DNA of 23,657 nt from Thermodesulfobacteriaceae bacterium UBA6232 (GTDB lineage Bacteria; Desulfobacterota; Thermodesulfobacteria; Thermodesulfobacteriales; Thermodesulfobacteriaceae): the NCBI GenBank assembly GCA_002441555.1, contig DJWK01000002.1, forward strand, positions 1-23,657, in the 5' to 3' direction. This document shows positions 1-8,150 of this stretch, one piece after another (the first letter of the stretch is position 1; each line of letters begins with the position of its first letter). Both the position numbers and the translations under genes were made by a program. The notes under the pieces are model-generated. The model did no database searches and had not been told where the DNA came from. It was given only the letters and a program-made list of their open reading frames with translations.

Positions 1-1131
1 TTAGTGATTTGGCTCCCCAAGGGAGCTCTTGTAAGAAAAATAATTGAAGACCTATGGAAGGAGGAACATTTAAAAAGAGGCTATCAACTGGTTTATACTC
101 CTCACATTGCCCTTCGGGATCTCTGGAAAACTTCTGGGCACCTTGATTATTATTCTGAAAATATGTTTCCTCCCATGGAACTTGACAATCGGGCTTATCA
201 ATTAAAACCTATGAACTGTCCCTTTCACATATACATCTACAATCAAAAAAGAAGAAGTTATAGGGATTTTCCCATTAGATTTTGCGAATTGGGAACCGTT
301 TACAGATACGAAAGAAGCGGAGTTTTACACGGGCTTTTAAGAGTGAGAGGCTTTACCCAGGATGATGCCCACATTTATTGCAGAGAGGATCAACTGGAAG
401 AGGAATTAATTCAAGTGCTTGATTTAGTTATTTATTTTCTTACCCTCTTTGGTTTTAGGGAATATCAAATCTTTCTCTCCACAAGACCAGAAAAATTTGT
501 AGGGGATCCAGCCATCTGGGATAAAGCAGAAGAAGCTCTTAGAAAAGCCCTTGAAATAAAGGGACTTCCCTATGAAATTGATCCAGGGGAAGGGGTTTTT
601 TATGGCCCAAAGATTGATTTAAAAATAAAAGATGTTCTCGGAAGATTCTGGCAGTGTTCCACCATTCAGGTGGATTTCAATCTTCCCGAAAGATTTAATC
701 TTGTATATGTTGGTGAGGACAATCAATTTCATAGACCCATTATGATACATCGGGCTCTTCTTGGCTCCCTTGAGAGATTTTTCGGGGTTCTCATTGAACA
801 TTATGCTGGAGCCTTTCCTTTCTGGCTTGCCCCTGTCCAAATAAAGGTTATGACCTTAACTGATAGAAACATTCCCTATGCCGAAAAAATATATCAAGAA
901 CTTTTAAGGGCAGGCTTCAGAGTTGAAAAAGATTTTCGTTCAGAAAAAATAAACTATAAAATTCGCTGTGCCCAACTTGAAAAGGTTCCTTATATGGTAA
1001 TTCTCGGAGATAAAGAAGAGGAAAGCCAAACTATAAGTATTAGAAAAAGAAGTGGTGAAGTGACTTACGGTATTAAGCTTTCTGATTTCGTAGAGACCCT
1101 TCAAAAGGAAAACAAACCTCAAATATCTTAA
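1..1131 (+). CDS. thrS: Threonyl-tRNA synthetase, C-terminal part (5' end outside window)
   Basis: Charges tRNA-Thr in the cytoplasm. The frame is open from base 1 and the text starts inside the class II catalytic core, so the N-terminal TGS/editing region and the true start lie to the left; the GTG at 4 is not the start. Visible motifs, counting residue 1 at base 4: the zinc ligands Cys72 (MNCPFH), His123 (DDAH) and His249 (MIHRALLGSLERF), whose mutual spacing of 51 and 126 residues equals that of E. coli Cys334/His385/His511. Class II motif 2 is RYERSGVLHGLLRVRGFTQD and motif 3 is around residue 250. The anticodon-binding domain runs from about residue 277 to the TAA stop. Followed after 64 bp by infC, the classic thrS-infC order. 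Identification is secure; the only defect is truncation by the window. Confidence 0.97.
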   Translation, partial: LVIWLPKGALVRKIIEDLWKEEHLKRGYQLVYTPHIALRDLWKTSGHLDYYSENMFPPMELDNRAYQLKPMNCPFHIYIYNQKRRSYRDFPIRFCELGTVYRYERSGVLHGLLRVRGFTQDDAHIYCREDQLEEELIQVLDLVIYFLTLFGFREYQIFLSTRPEKFVGDPAIWDKAEEALRKALEIKGLPYEIDPGEGVFYGPKIDLKIKDVLGRFWQCSTIQVDFNLPERFNLVYVGEDNQFHRPIMIHRALLGSLERFFGVLIEHYAGAFPFWLAPVQIKVMTLTDRNIPYAEKIYQELLRAGFRVEKDFRSEKINYKIRCAQLEKVPYMVILGDKEEESQTISIRKRSGEVTYGIKLSDFVETLQKENKPQIS

Positions 1132-1160
1132 TGATTTCAAAGAATCTCGTCACCCTTTTA

Positions 1161-1211
1161 AAGGAGGTGATAACAATCAAAAAGAGGGGGAGAATATGCA
1201 AAAGGATTTAA
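1161..1211 (+). promoter_or_regulatory. infC leader: strong Shine-Dalgarno with an out-of-frame AUC mini-ORF
   Basis: The infC leader holds an almost perfect anti-16S match, AAGGAGGTGAT (1161-1171), 26-34 bases before the infC ATG, too far to serve it. It is ideally placed (8 nt) for an ATC at 1176. ATC starts an 11-codon frame (I-K-K-R-G-R-I-C-K-R-I) that ends at TAA 1209-1211, overlapping the infC start in another frame. A second, weaker purine run, GAGGGGGAG (1184-1192), sits just before ATG 1196. IF3 in E. coli discriminates against AUU/AUC/AUA starts and so controls its own gene; whether this leader works that way is inference. Confidence 0.4.
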
Positions 1212-1720
1212 AAAGCAAGTACAGAGTTAATGAAAAAATTCGTGCCAAAGAGGTAAGACTTATAGGGCCAGATGGCAAACAAATTGGGATTGTTCCTCTT
1301 TCTGAAGCCTTAAGGATTGCTGAGGATTATGGGCTTGATCTTGTGGAGGTAGCACCCACTGCCAATCCTCCAGTTTGCAAAATTATGGATTTTGGAGAAT
1401 TTCTTTATCATGAAGCCAAAAAAGCTAAAGAAGCCAAAAAGAAACAAACAGTTATTGAAGTCAAAGAAATCAAACTAAGCCCAAAAACAGACAAACACGA
1501 TCTTGAAGTGAAAATCAAACATATTTTGAGATTTCTTGAGGATAATAACAAAGTTAAAATAAGGGTAGTTTTTAAAGGAAGGGAGCTTGCTCATCCCGAG
1601 CTGGCTGACCGTGTTTTTACAGCCATTTTTCAGGCAATAGAAGGAAAGGGGCAAGTGGAAATGCCTCCTAAGCTTGAAGGGCGCCAAATGATTGCTATTG
1701 TCTCTCCCATAAAGAAATAA
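1196..1720 (+). CDS. infC: Translation initiation factor IF-3
   Basis: Binds the 30S subunit, prevents premature 50S joining and checks the start codon and initiator tRNA. The 174-residue length is typical. The IF3 N domain shows YRVNEKIRAKEVRLIGPDG and DLVEVAPTANPPVCKIMDFG. A lysine-rich linker helix around residues 65-85 leads to the C domain, with VKEIKLSPKTDKHDLEVK and RVVFKGRELAHPELA. ATG 1196 is taken as the start because the frame is preceded by a GA-rich ribosome site. A stronger Shine-Dalgarno further upstream is out of frame with this gene (see the leader entry). rpmI and rplT, which usually follow infC, are absent: the next gene, hisH, converges on it and its stop directly abuts the infC TAA. 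Confidence 0.96.
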   Translation: MQKDLKSKYRVNEKIRAKEVRLIGPDGKQIGIVPLSEALRIAEDYGLDLVEVAPTANPPVCKIMDFGEFLYHEAKKAKEAKKKQTVIEVKEIKLSPKTDKHDLEVKIKHILRFLEDNNKVKIRVVFKGRELAHPELADRVFTAIFQAIEGKGQVEMPPKLEGRQMIAIVSPIKK

Positions 1721-2347
1721 TCAGGGATTCCATTCACAGAAATTTTTAAGTATTTGAAGTCCTGGTCTTCCGCTCTTTTCAGGGTGAAATTGAAAGGCAA
1801 CGAGATTCTCATAGGCAATGCCTGAAGGAAAATTAATTCCATAAAAGGTAAGCCCAAGCACAAGATTTTCATCCTCAGGTCTTGGATAATAGCTGTGAAC
1901 AAAGTAATATTCAAAATCTGGATCAAGCCCTTTTATCACAGGATGCTCCCTAAGCCAGGAAACTCCATTCCATCCCATGTGAGGCACCTTTAAAACCCCT
2001 CCCTTCCAGATTAAGGGATCGGGAAATCTAAAAACCTTTCCAGGAATTAAGCCAAGGGTTGAAGTTCCTCCATCTTCTTCACTTTCCTTCATAATAATTT
2101 GAGTCCCAAGACATATCCCGAGAATGGGTACCCCTTTTTTAAAGGTTTCTTTTAAAAATTCATCAAGTCCAAATTCTTTCAGGCTTTCCATGGCAGATTT
2201 TGCTGCTCCAACACCTGGAAAGATAATTCTCTCACAGTTTTTCAATTTTTCAGGATCTGAAGTAATTATCCACTTAAATCCCAAATACTGAATAGCCCTT
2301 GCCACACTGGTCAAATTTCCAGCCTTATAGTCAATAATGCCAATCAT
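1721..2347 (-). CDS. hisH: Imidazole glycerol phosphate synthase, glutaminase subunit HisH
   Basis: Class I glutamine amidotransferase that feeds ammonia to HisF for histidine (and AICAR) synthesis in the cytoplasm. The 208 residues have the family length. The catalytic triad is visible: Cys79 in GICLGTQ, and His188 and Glu190 in FQFHPEKSG. Other family signatures are MIGIIDYKAGNL, FPGVGAAKSAM and VPHMGWN. The ATG overlaps the scpB stop by one base (TAATG), implying translational coupling with scpB. The stop TGA (1723-1721) abuts the convergent infC stop with no spacer. hisF and other his genes are not in the window, so this hisH lies apart from a histidine operon. Confidence 0.95.
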   Translation of the reverse strand: MIGIIDYKAGNLTSVARAIQYLGFKWIITSDPEKLKNCERIIFPGVGAAKSAMESLKEFGLDEFLKETFKKGVPILGICLGTQIIMKESEEDGGTSTLGLIPGKVFRFPDPLIWKGGVLKVPHMGWNGVSWLREHPVIKGLDPDFEYYFVHSYYPRPEDENLVLGLTFYGINFPSGIAYENLVAFQFHPEKSGRPGLQILKNFCEWNP

Positions 2348-2907
2348 TATCCCTCCCTTTGCATAAGTTTTTCAAGTTCTTCAATAGGAGGCAGATCCTG
2401 AAGAGAATTTAAGCCGAAATATTCAAGAAAATAGTTTGTGGTTCCGTAAAGAGCTGGTCTTCCAGGCACAGCTTTTCTTCCAACCACTTTAATAAAGCCT
2501 CTTTCAAGAAGGGTTTTAATATGAGGAGAAACTTCAACGCCTCCTCTTTTAGCAGAAATTTCTGCCCTGGTGATAGGCTGAAAATAGGCAATTATAGCAA
2601 GGGTTTCAAGAAGGGGTTTTGTCCATCTGAAAGGCCTTGGTTGAAAAAATTTTTTCAGGTATTCACTAACTTCTGGAGAGGACTCCACCCGAAAACCACC
2701 GGCTACTGGCAAAATCCTAACCCCACGAAATTCATAATCCCTTTGCAATTCCTCAAGAATACTTTCAATCTCTCTTATAGTAAGTTTTTTTTCAAAGAAA
2801 GAAAAAAGTTCTTTTACCTTAACAGGTCTTCCAGCACAAAAAAGAATCGCCTCTATCACCTTTTTATAAAAATCTATTTCTTTTTGAACTATGGGAAAAT
2901 CTTCCAT
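2347..2907 (-). CDS. scpB: Segregation and condensation protein B (ScpB)
   Basis: Kleisin-interacting winged-helix protein of the SMC-ScpAB condensin that compacts and segregates the chromosome. 186 residues. An N-terminal winged helix (about 10-90: YKKVIEAILFCAGRPV, VAGGFRVESSPE) is followed by the second winged helix with the signatures LETLAIIAYFQPITRAEI, KRGGVEVS, GRKAVPGRPALYGTTNYF and FLEYFGLNSLQDLP, all diagnostic for ScpB. No good Shine-Dalgarno precedes ATG 2907; the upstream ATG at 2923 is out of frame. scpA is not adjacent. The gene is followed directly by hisH with a one-base overlap. Confidence 0.95.
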   Translation of the reverse strand: MEDFPIVQKEIDFYKKVIEAILFCAGRPVKVKELFSFFEKKLTIREIESILEELQRDYEFRGVRILPVAGGFRVESSPEVSEYLKKFFQPRPFRWTKPLLETLAIIAYFQPITRAEISAKRGGVEVSPHIKTLLERGFIKVVGRKAVPGRPALYGTTNYFLEYFGLNSLQDLPPIEELEKLMQREG

Positions 2908-2973
2908 AATTTGTTTGTTTCATTACTTCTATACAAGGACATTTACAAAACCATCTTCTCTCATTGAATCGCC

Positions 2974-3891
2974 CTAAGTGGAAAAATAGGTTTCACCTTG
3001 ATAGAAAAGTCTTTTTATTTTACCTTCCTTTATTAGATTTTGAAGGGAATCTTCAAGCTCCTCTGAATTTTTAAATACTTCTTCCAATTCTGAAAGAGGA
3101 GCTGGCCTTCTTGAAAGATAGTCCAAAAGAAGTTCGGAAAGTTCCTTTTTAAAGGAGATATTTTCAAGCTTTCTATCTCTGGGGGTTATAATTTCAACTT
3201 TATTTCCCAGAAAGGCTTTTATTCTTTCAAGCTCCTCTAAACTCAGAGGTTTTGAAATGGCATAAGCAGGTGGCCTTACCACAGTGTTTAATTGAACCTT
3301 GTGAGGCTGTATGTATGCAATGGCCTCCTTCAAAGCTTTTAAATCCTCTTCGGTGTCATTAATTCCCTTAACAAGCAAAATTTCAAGCCAGAGTTCTCCC
3401 TCCATTTCTTCTACTAATTTTTTTAACCCAGTAATAATTTCTTTAAGACTTACCCCCTCTGCAGGCCTGTTAACCAGTTTGAAGGACTTTTCCCGTGCAG
3501 AATCAAGAGAAGCAAGAACATAGTTTACCTTTGAGAGGGCCTTCCTTATTGATTCAATATGAAGGGTTGTACTATTTGTTAAAACAGCAATGGGTTTCTT
3601 TATTAAATTTTTAGCAAACTCAACGGCCTTTTCAAAGTAAATATTTAAGGTAGGCTCACCGCTTCCTGTAAAGGTTAAAACTTCGTATTCCTTTTCTCTA
3701 TCTCTGGCTTCATAAAGAGCCTTTTCTATTTCTTCCCAAGTAACATAAGGAGCTCTCAGAGTAGTAAGAGTTTTGGTCTTCCCTATCTCACAGTAAAGAC
3801 AATCCATGGAACATACCTTGGAGGGCACAAGCTCAACCCCAAGGGAAAGTCCAAGTCTCCTTGATTTTACAGGACCAAAAAGAATACCCAT
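2974..3891 (-). CDS. Radical SAM protein, COG0731-type (wyosine-synthase-like), function unknown
   Basis: Radical S-adenosylmethionine enzyme. With the ATG at 3891 as residue 1, the [4Fe-4S]/SAM cysteines are Cys27, Cys31 and Cys34 in VCSMDCLYC (CX3CX2C), preceded by FGPVKSRRLGLSLGVELVP, a conserved opening of this family. FTGSGEPTLN is the glycine-rich SAM-binding motif. The last 60 or so residues look like a winged-helix domain (SRRPAPLSELEEVF to GETYF). The frame is open back to a GTG at 3927, but FGPV-SRR normally begins a few residues after the start, so ATG 3891 is preferred; neither start has a clear ribosome site. Bacterial relatives resemble archaeal Taw1/TYW1 in sequence, but bacteria do not make wyosine, so no substrate is assigned. 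It lies 114 bp downstream of fdhA and 66 bp upstream of scpB. Confidence 0.8.
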   Translation of the reverse strand: MGILFGPVKSRRLGLSLGVELVPSKVCSMDCLYCEIGKTKTLTTLRAPYVTWEEIEKALYEARDREKEYEVLTFTGSGEPTLNIYFEKAVEFAKNLIKKPIAVLTNSTTLHIESIRKALSKVNYVLASLDSAREKSFKLVNRPAEGVSLKEIITGLKKLVEEMEGELWLEILLVKGINDTEEDLKALKEAIAYIQPHKVQLNTVVRPPAYAISKPLSLEELERIKAFLGNKVEIITPRDRKLENISFKKELSELLLDYLSRRPAPLSELEEVFKNSEELEDSLQNLIKEGKIKRLFYQGETYFST

Positions 3892-4005
3892 GATATTAAA
3901 TATACTACCTAATTGAAGCAATTCCACATAAAGGGTGTTAAAAAAGACAATTTTTACTTTTATTCGCCAAAAATTTTGAAGATTATCATTGCCTTAAGGC
4001 TTTCT

Positions 4006-7000
4006 TTACCGAAAAAGAGAAATAGCTACCACTGAAACTTTATATTCTGGGGTTTCCATAAGGTCATCAAGCCCCGGGCTAACCAACAAATTGGTTAAAG
4101 CATTTTCAAAATGGAAATCTGCATAAAGTTGCCCTCTCGGGACCCTTTCTTCAAGGTGAACTCTGAAAATCACCTCTCCCCTCTCATTAAAAACCCTAAC
4201 TCTTGCTCCTTCATAAATTCCGAGCTCTTTAGCATCCTCAGGATTCATATCAATTACTGGTTCTGGATATAATTTATTTAAGGAAGGAGATCTTCTTGAC
4301 ATACTTCCTATATTATAATGATTTAATCTTCTTATGGTTACCAAAATAAAGGGATATTGAGAAGAGGGCTCTTCAAAGGGTGGGATATGTTTGGCAATGG
4401 CTAAATGAATTTTTCCTTTTGGAAAGCCCGAGGTAAAAAGTATAGAGGTTCCTGGATGATCTGGCTCTGGAGCAGGCCACTGTATCCCTTTTTCTTTCAA
4501 TCTGGAATGAATAATACCCTTCCAGGCTGGCCAGACCTTTCCTATTTCTTCAGCTATTTCTGCAGGAGATTGATAATTCCAATTATATCCCAGTTTTTGA
4601 GAAAGTTTGGTTAAAATCAACCAATCAGGAAGGGCTTCTCCTGGAGGAGAAACGGCCTTTTCAAAGAGCTGAACCCTTCTTTCTCCATTGGTAAAGGTTC
4701 CACATTTTTCAAAAAAGCAGGCAGCCGGCAATATGGCATGGGCATATTTACCAGAAAGGGGCATAAAAATATCTTGTACCACAAAAAATTCAAGGTTACT
4801 TAATGCCTTCCAAACAGATCCAATATCCCCGTGACTCATGGCTACATCATAGCCCATGGCATAAAGGGCTTTTACCTTTCCTGAAAGGGCTTCTCTCAAA
4901 AGGGCAGGTAGGGTTTTACCCTCTCTGTCAGGTATAGGCTCTCCCCAGACTTCCTGGAATCTCAATTTAACCGTGGGATCAAGATAGCTCTGATATCCTG
5001 GAAGCACATAGGGAAGCCCGCCCATATCACAGGCCCCCTGAACATTGTTCTGTCCTCTCAAAGGCATAGCTCCGCAACCGGGTTTGCCCCAGAATCCGCA
5101 GAGAGTGGCAAGGTTAGCAGCTGCCATAGCAGTGTAAGAACCAGCTCTATGTTCAGATACTCCAAGTCCCCAAAGAATTAAAGCACTCTTTGCCTGAGCA
5201 TAAAGATAGGCTGCCTGCTCAATTAAAAAGGGCTTAAGCCCTGTATATCTACTTGCCTTAGCAAGATCCCATTCACTCAAAATATAATGCCTGTAAGAAT
5301 CAAAATTTTCTACATAACGCTCCACAAACTCCTTATCATAGAATTCCTCTTTAATAATCACATAAGCCATACCATTAAGTAGGGGAACATTGCTTCCAGG
5401 TCTTAGAGGTAAATAGAGATTGGCTTTATCAGCAAAATAGATTCTTCGAGGATCAGCAACCAAGCATTTCGCTCCTTTTTCAAGGGCACGCATTATTTTC
5501 TGAGCAACAATGGGATGGGCTTCAAAGGAGTTGGTTCCAATTAAAAAGAGAAGATCGGCATTGTATATCTCATCAAAGTGAACACAGGCAGCTCCGGTTC
5601 CTACTGTGGCCGCGAGACCCGCGACCGAAGGAGCGTGTCAGACACGCGCTGGATTATCCACATTGTTTGTCTTAAAAATTCCCCTTGCTATTTTTTGCAT
5701 TAAGTAATTTTCTTCATTGGAACACCTGGCAGAGCACAAAAACCCAAGAGAATCAGGACCATATTTTTCTTTAATCTTCAAAAGATTTTCTGCAACAAAT
5801 TCAAGAGCAGTATCCCAGGAAACCCTTTCAAACTTCTTTAATCTGTCTGTGCGAATCATGGGATAGGTAAGCCTTTCAGAGCTTTTGTAAAATTCAAAAC
5901 CAAATCTTCCTTTCACACAGGTATATCCGTAGTTGGGTGGAAGATCTCTTCCGGTGACTTCTAAAATGGTTGCGTTTTTCACCCAGACCGTAAGATTACA
6001 GCCGACTCCGCAATAACCGCAAACGGATTTAACAGGCTTTGCTTCCTTTCTTGAATAGGGCACAAGGAGATTATTTTTTGTTAAAGCTCCTGTGGGACAG
6101 GCATCCACACAGGCCCCACAATTTACGCATCTCTCGGTAAATCTAAAGGTAATATATTCTGTTGGCTTTCCTTTATTTACCACCCTAAAAAATATGGCTT
6201 CATAAGGACAGGTTCTAACACATCTTTCACAGGCAATACATTTATTTGAATCAACCTCAATCAAAGGATGAGCCTTCTGAATGGCATATTTGATTTTCTT
6301 TCGAGCTCTTGAAACAGGCACATCCTCCTTTATAAGAAGTTCTCTGAATTCACATTTGTGTATTCCAAGGCAGCCACATCTTAAACAGCGATTGGCTTCC
6401 TTTATAGCCTCTTCCTCGGTTAATCCAATAAGAACCTCTTCAAAATCCTGGATACGCTTCTCAGGCTCCCTTTCTTTTAGCTGAGCTCTCTCCTCAGGCA
6501 CAAATAAATCAAGAAAGTTGGAGTCAAACTCTTCTGCCCTTTTTCCCCTTGAAAAATCGTATTTAACTGTAATAGGGGCTCTTTTTATAGGTTCTCCTTC
6601 AAGGTAGGCTGCTATTGCTTGAGCCGCTTTTCTTCCTGAAGCTACAGCCTGAATAACAGTTTTGGCTCCATGTGCAAAATCGCCCCCTGCAAAAACACCC
6701 TTAAGACTTGTCTCAAGGGTTTGGGGGTTAACTTTGATTATTCCTTCTGCATTGGTTTCAAGCTTTGCTTCAAGCTCCCCAAAGGTTTTAAACTCATCAG
6801 AGGGAGCCTCCCCCCAAGCCTTAAAAACAAAATCAAATTCTTCTTCAAAGGCTGTTTCTGGAAGAGGCTTTATCTCTTTTTTTTCGGTAAGGGAGGTTCT
6901 AACCAGAATTAATTTGTATTTGGAATCAAGCCGCTCAAGAATCCACGGGGCAGTAACATAAACAAATTTTACCCCTTCCTTTTCTGCATAACCAACCTCC

Positions 7001-8094
7001 CTCTGAGGAACGGGAACCTCCATCCTGGAACGGGGATAATAAATTGTAACAGAACAACCAAGCCTTCTTAAAACCCGGCTTAGCTCAATGGCAGTATAAC
7101 TACAACCAAGAATGGCTACCCTTTTTCCTTCATATTTCTTTAAAGAAAGTTGTCCCTTATTAAAATTATAAAGAAATTCAAACCCGCTTTCTGCAAATTC
7201 CTCTCCCTGAAAGCCAAAGAATCTCTCCTTTCTTGCACCAATGGCAATAAATATAGCCTCATAACCCTTCTCAAAAAGCTCTTTCAAAGTAAAATCCCTT
7301 CCCCAGGCCTTTCCGCCTTGAAATTCAATGTTCATACGAAAGATACTTTCAAGTTCCTTTCTCAGGACCTCTCGTGGAAGTTTAAAAGAGGGAATTCCAT
7401 ATCGTAACAAGCCCCCTGGCTCATCTTCTTTATCAAAGATTGTCACCCTATAGCCTTTAAGTCTCAAAAAGTAGGCACAGCTTATCCCTGCTGGCCCTGC
7501 CCCTATAACAGCCACCTTTTTATCTTTCAACGGAGGAAGCTCTATAGGAAGCTCCCCGTGCTCAAGGCAATAATCCGCTACAAATCTCTTAAGATTATTT
7601 ATAGCTACCGGTTGATCAACAAGGGCCCTTCTGCAGACGGGCTCACAAAATCTGGGACACACTCTACCAACCACAGCAGGAATAGGAAGCCTCTCCTTGA
7701 TTAAAGCATGGGAAGCCCTAAAATCCCCTTTTGCAATAAATCCTATATAACCCTGAATATTTAATCCACCAGGACAGGGAGTGTGACAGGGAGCTTTACA
7801 GTCTCCATAATGATTGGCAACAAGATTTTCAAGAATTTTCCTTCTTATTTCCTTTATCTGAGGAGTTTCTGTTTCAACCTCTATCTCCTTTTCAATCACA
7901 TAATTACAGCTTCTAACTATCCCCTCCCCTCTAACCTCAACCACACAAATTCCGCAGGGATTTTCTGGATATCCTTTACCCTTTAAATAACAAAGTGTAG
8001 GAATATAAAAGCCTTCTTTTCTTGCAACCTCAACAAGTAATTCTCCCTTTTCAGCTTGAATCTCCTTTTGATTAATCTTAATCCTAATACTCAT
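4006..8094 (-). CDS. fdhA: Selenocysteine formate dehydrogenase fused to GltD-like flavoprotein and ferredoxin domains
   Basis: Interconverts CO2 and formate, the first step of the methyl branch. Read through the in-frame TGA at 5640-5638 it encodes about 1362 residues. Order of domains: plant-type [2Fe-2S] domain (1-80; Cys35, 47, 50, 63); Cys-rich DPYD/GltD N-terminal type helical domain (about 95-175; Cys99 to Cys154); FAD/NAD(P) oxidoreductase (190-500; VAVIGAGPAGIS, AGGDFAHGAKT); two [4Fe-4S] clusters (Cys619-629 and Cys656-666); molybdopterin catalytic subunit from about 688, with Cys692, 695, 699, 726 and Lys728. NVDNPARV-U-HAPSVAGL places Sec819 where FdhA proteins carry Sec or Cys, next to the conserved His. 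The SECIS hairpin is listed separately. ATG 8094 has AAGGGGA upstream. It follows acsE by 56 bp. Downstream of Sec both halves stay in one frame with no other stop, so this is not a pseudogene. The electron partner (NAD(P)H or ferredoxin) is uncertain. Confidence 0.93.
5608..5640 (-). promoter_or_regulatory. Selenocysteine UGA and SECIS hairpin of fdhA
   Basis: The UGA is at 5640-5638. After 11 nt, a perfect 7-bp stem forms between GGUCGCG (5626-5620) and CGCGGCC (5614-5608), including one U-G pair, around the pentaloop GGUCU (5619-5615). E. coli fdhF has a GGUCU apical loop at the same distance (18 nt from UGA to the loop), and this is the element bound by the elongation factor SelB. The stem is far more GC-rich than the surrounding coding sequence, consistent with selection on RNA structure. 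Confidence 0.93.
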
Positions 8095-8127
8095 ATAATT
8101 TCCCCTTAAAAACTCTCCTAGAATAAC

Positions 8128-8145
8128 TTAAAAAGAAATTTTTAA
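8128..8145. repeat. Short AT inverted repeat in the acsE-fdhA spacer
   Basis: A perfect 7-bp inverted repeat (TTAAAAA, GAAA loop, TTTTTAA) lies in the 56-bp spacer between acsE and fdhA. It contains only A-T pairs and would be a weak RNA hairpin, especially in a thermophile. It may be chance in AT-rich spacer DNA; no function is claimed. Confidence 0.3.
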
Positions 8146-8150
8146 AACTC

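Noticed and set aside
2521..2967. 148-codon open frame on the plus strand across scpB
   Set aside because: Antisense to scpB, no domain, no ribosome site.
3892..3927. 12-residue N-terminal extension of the radical SAM protein from GTG 3927
   Set aside because: The family opening FGPV-SRR lies close to the ATG at 3891, and the GTG has no ribosome site.
3991..4000. GCCTTAAGGC palindrome after fdhA as a terminator
   Set aside because: A 10-bp palindrome leaves only a 3-bp stem with a TTAA loop, and no U-run follows; it is not a convincing terminator.
5638..5640. Stop codon splitting fdhA, seen as a pseudogene or sequencing error
   Set aside because: Both sides are intact and in one frame, the TGA is at the catalytic Sec/Cys column and a SECIS hairpin follows.
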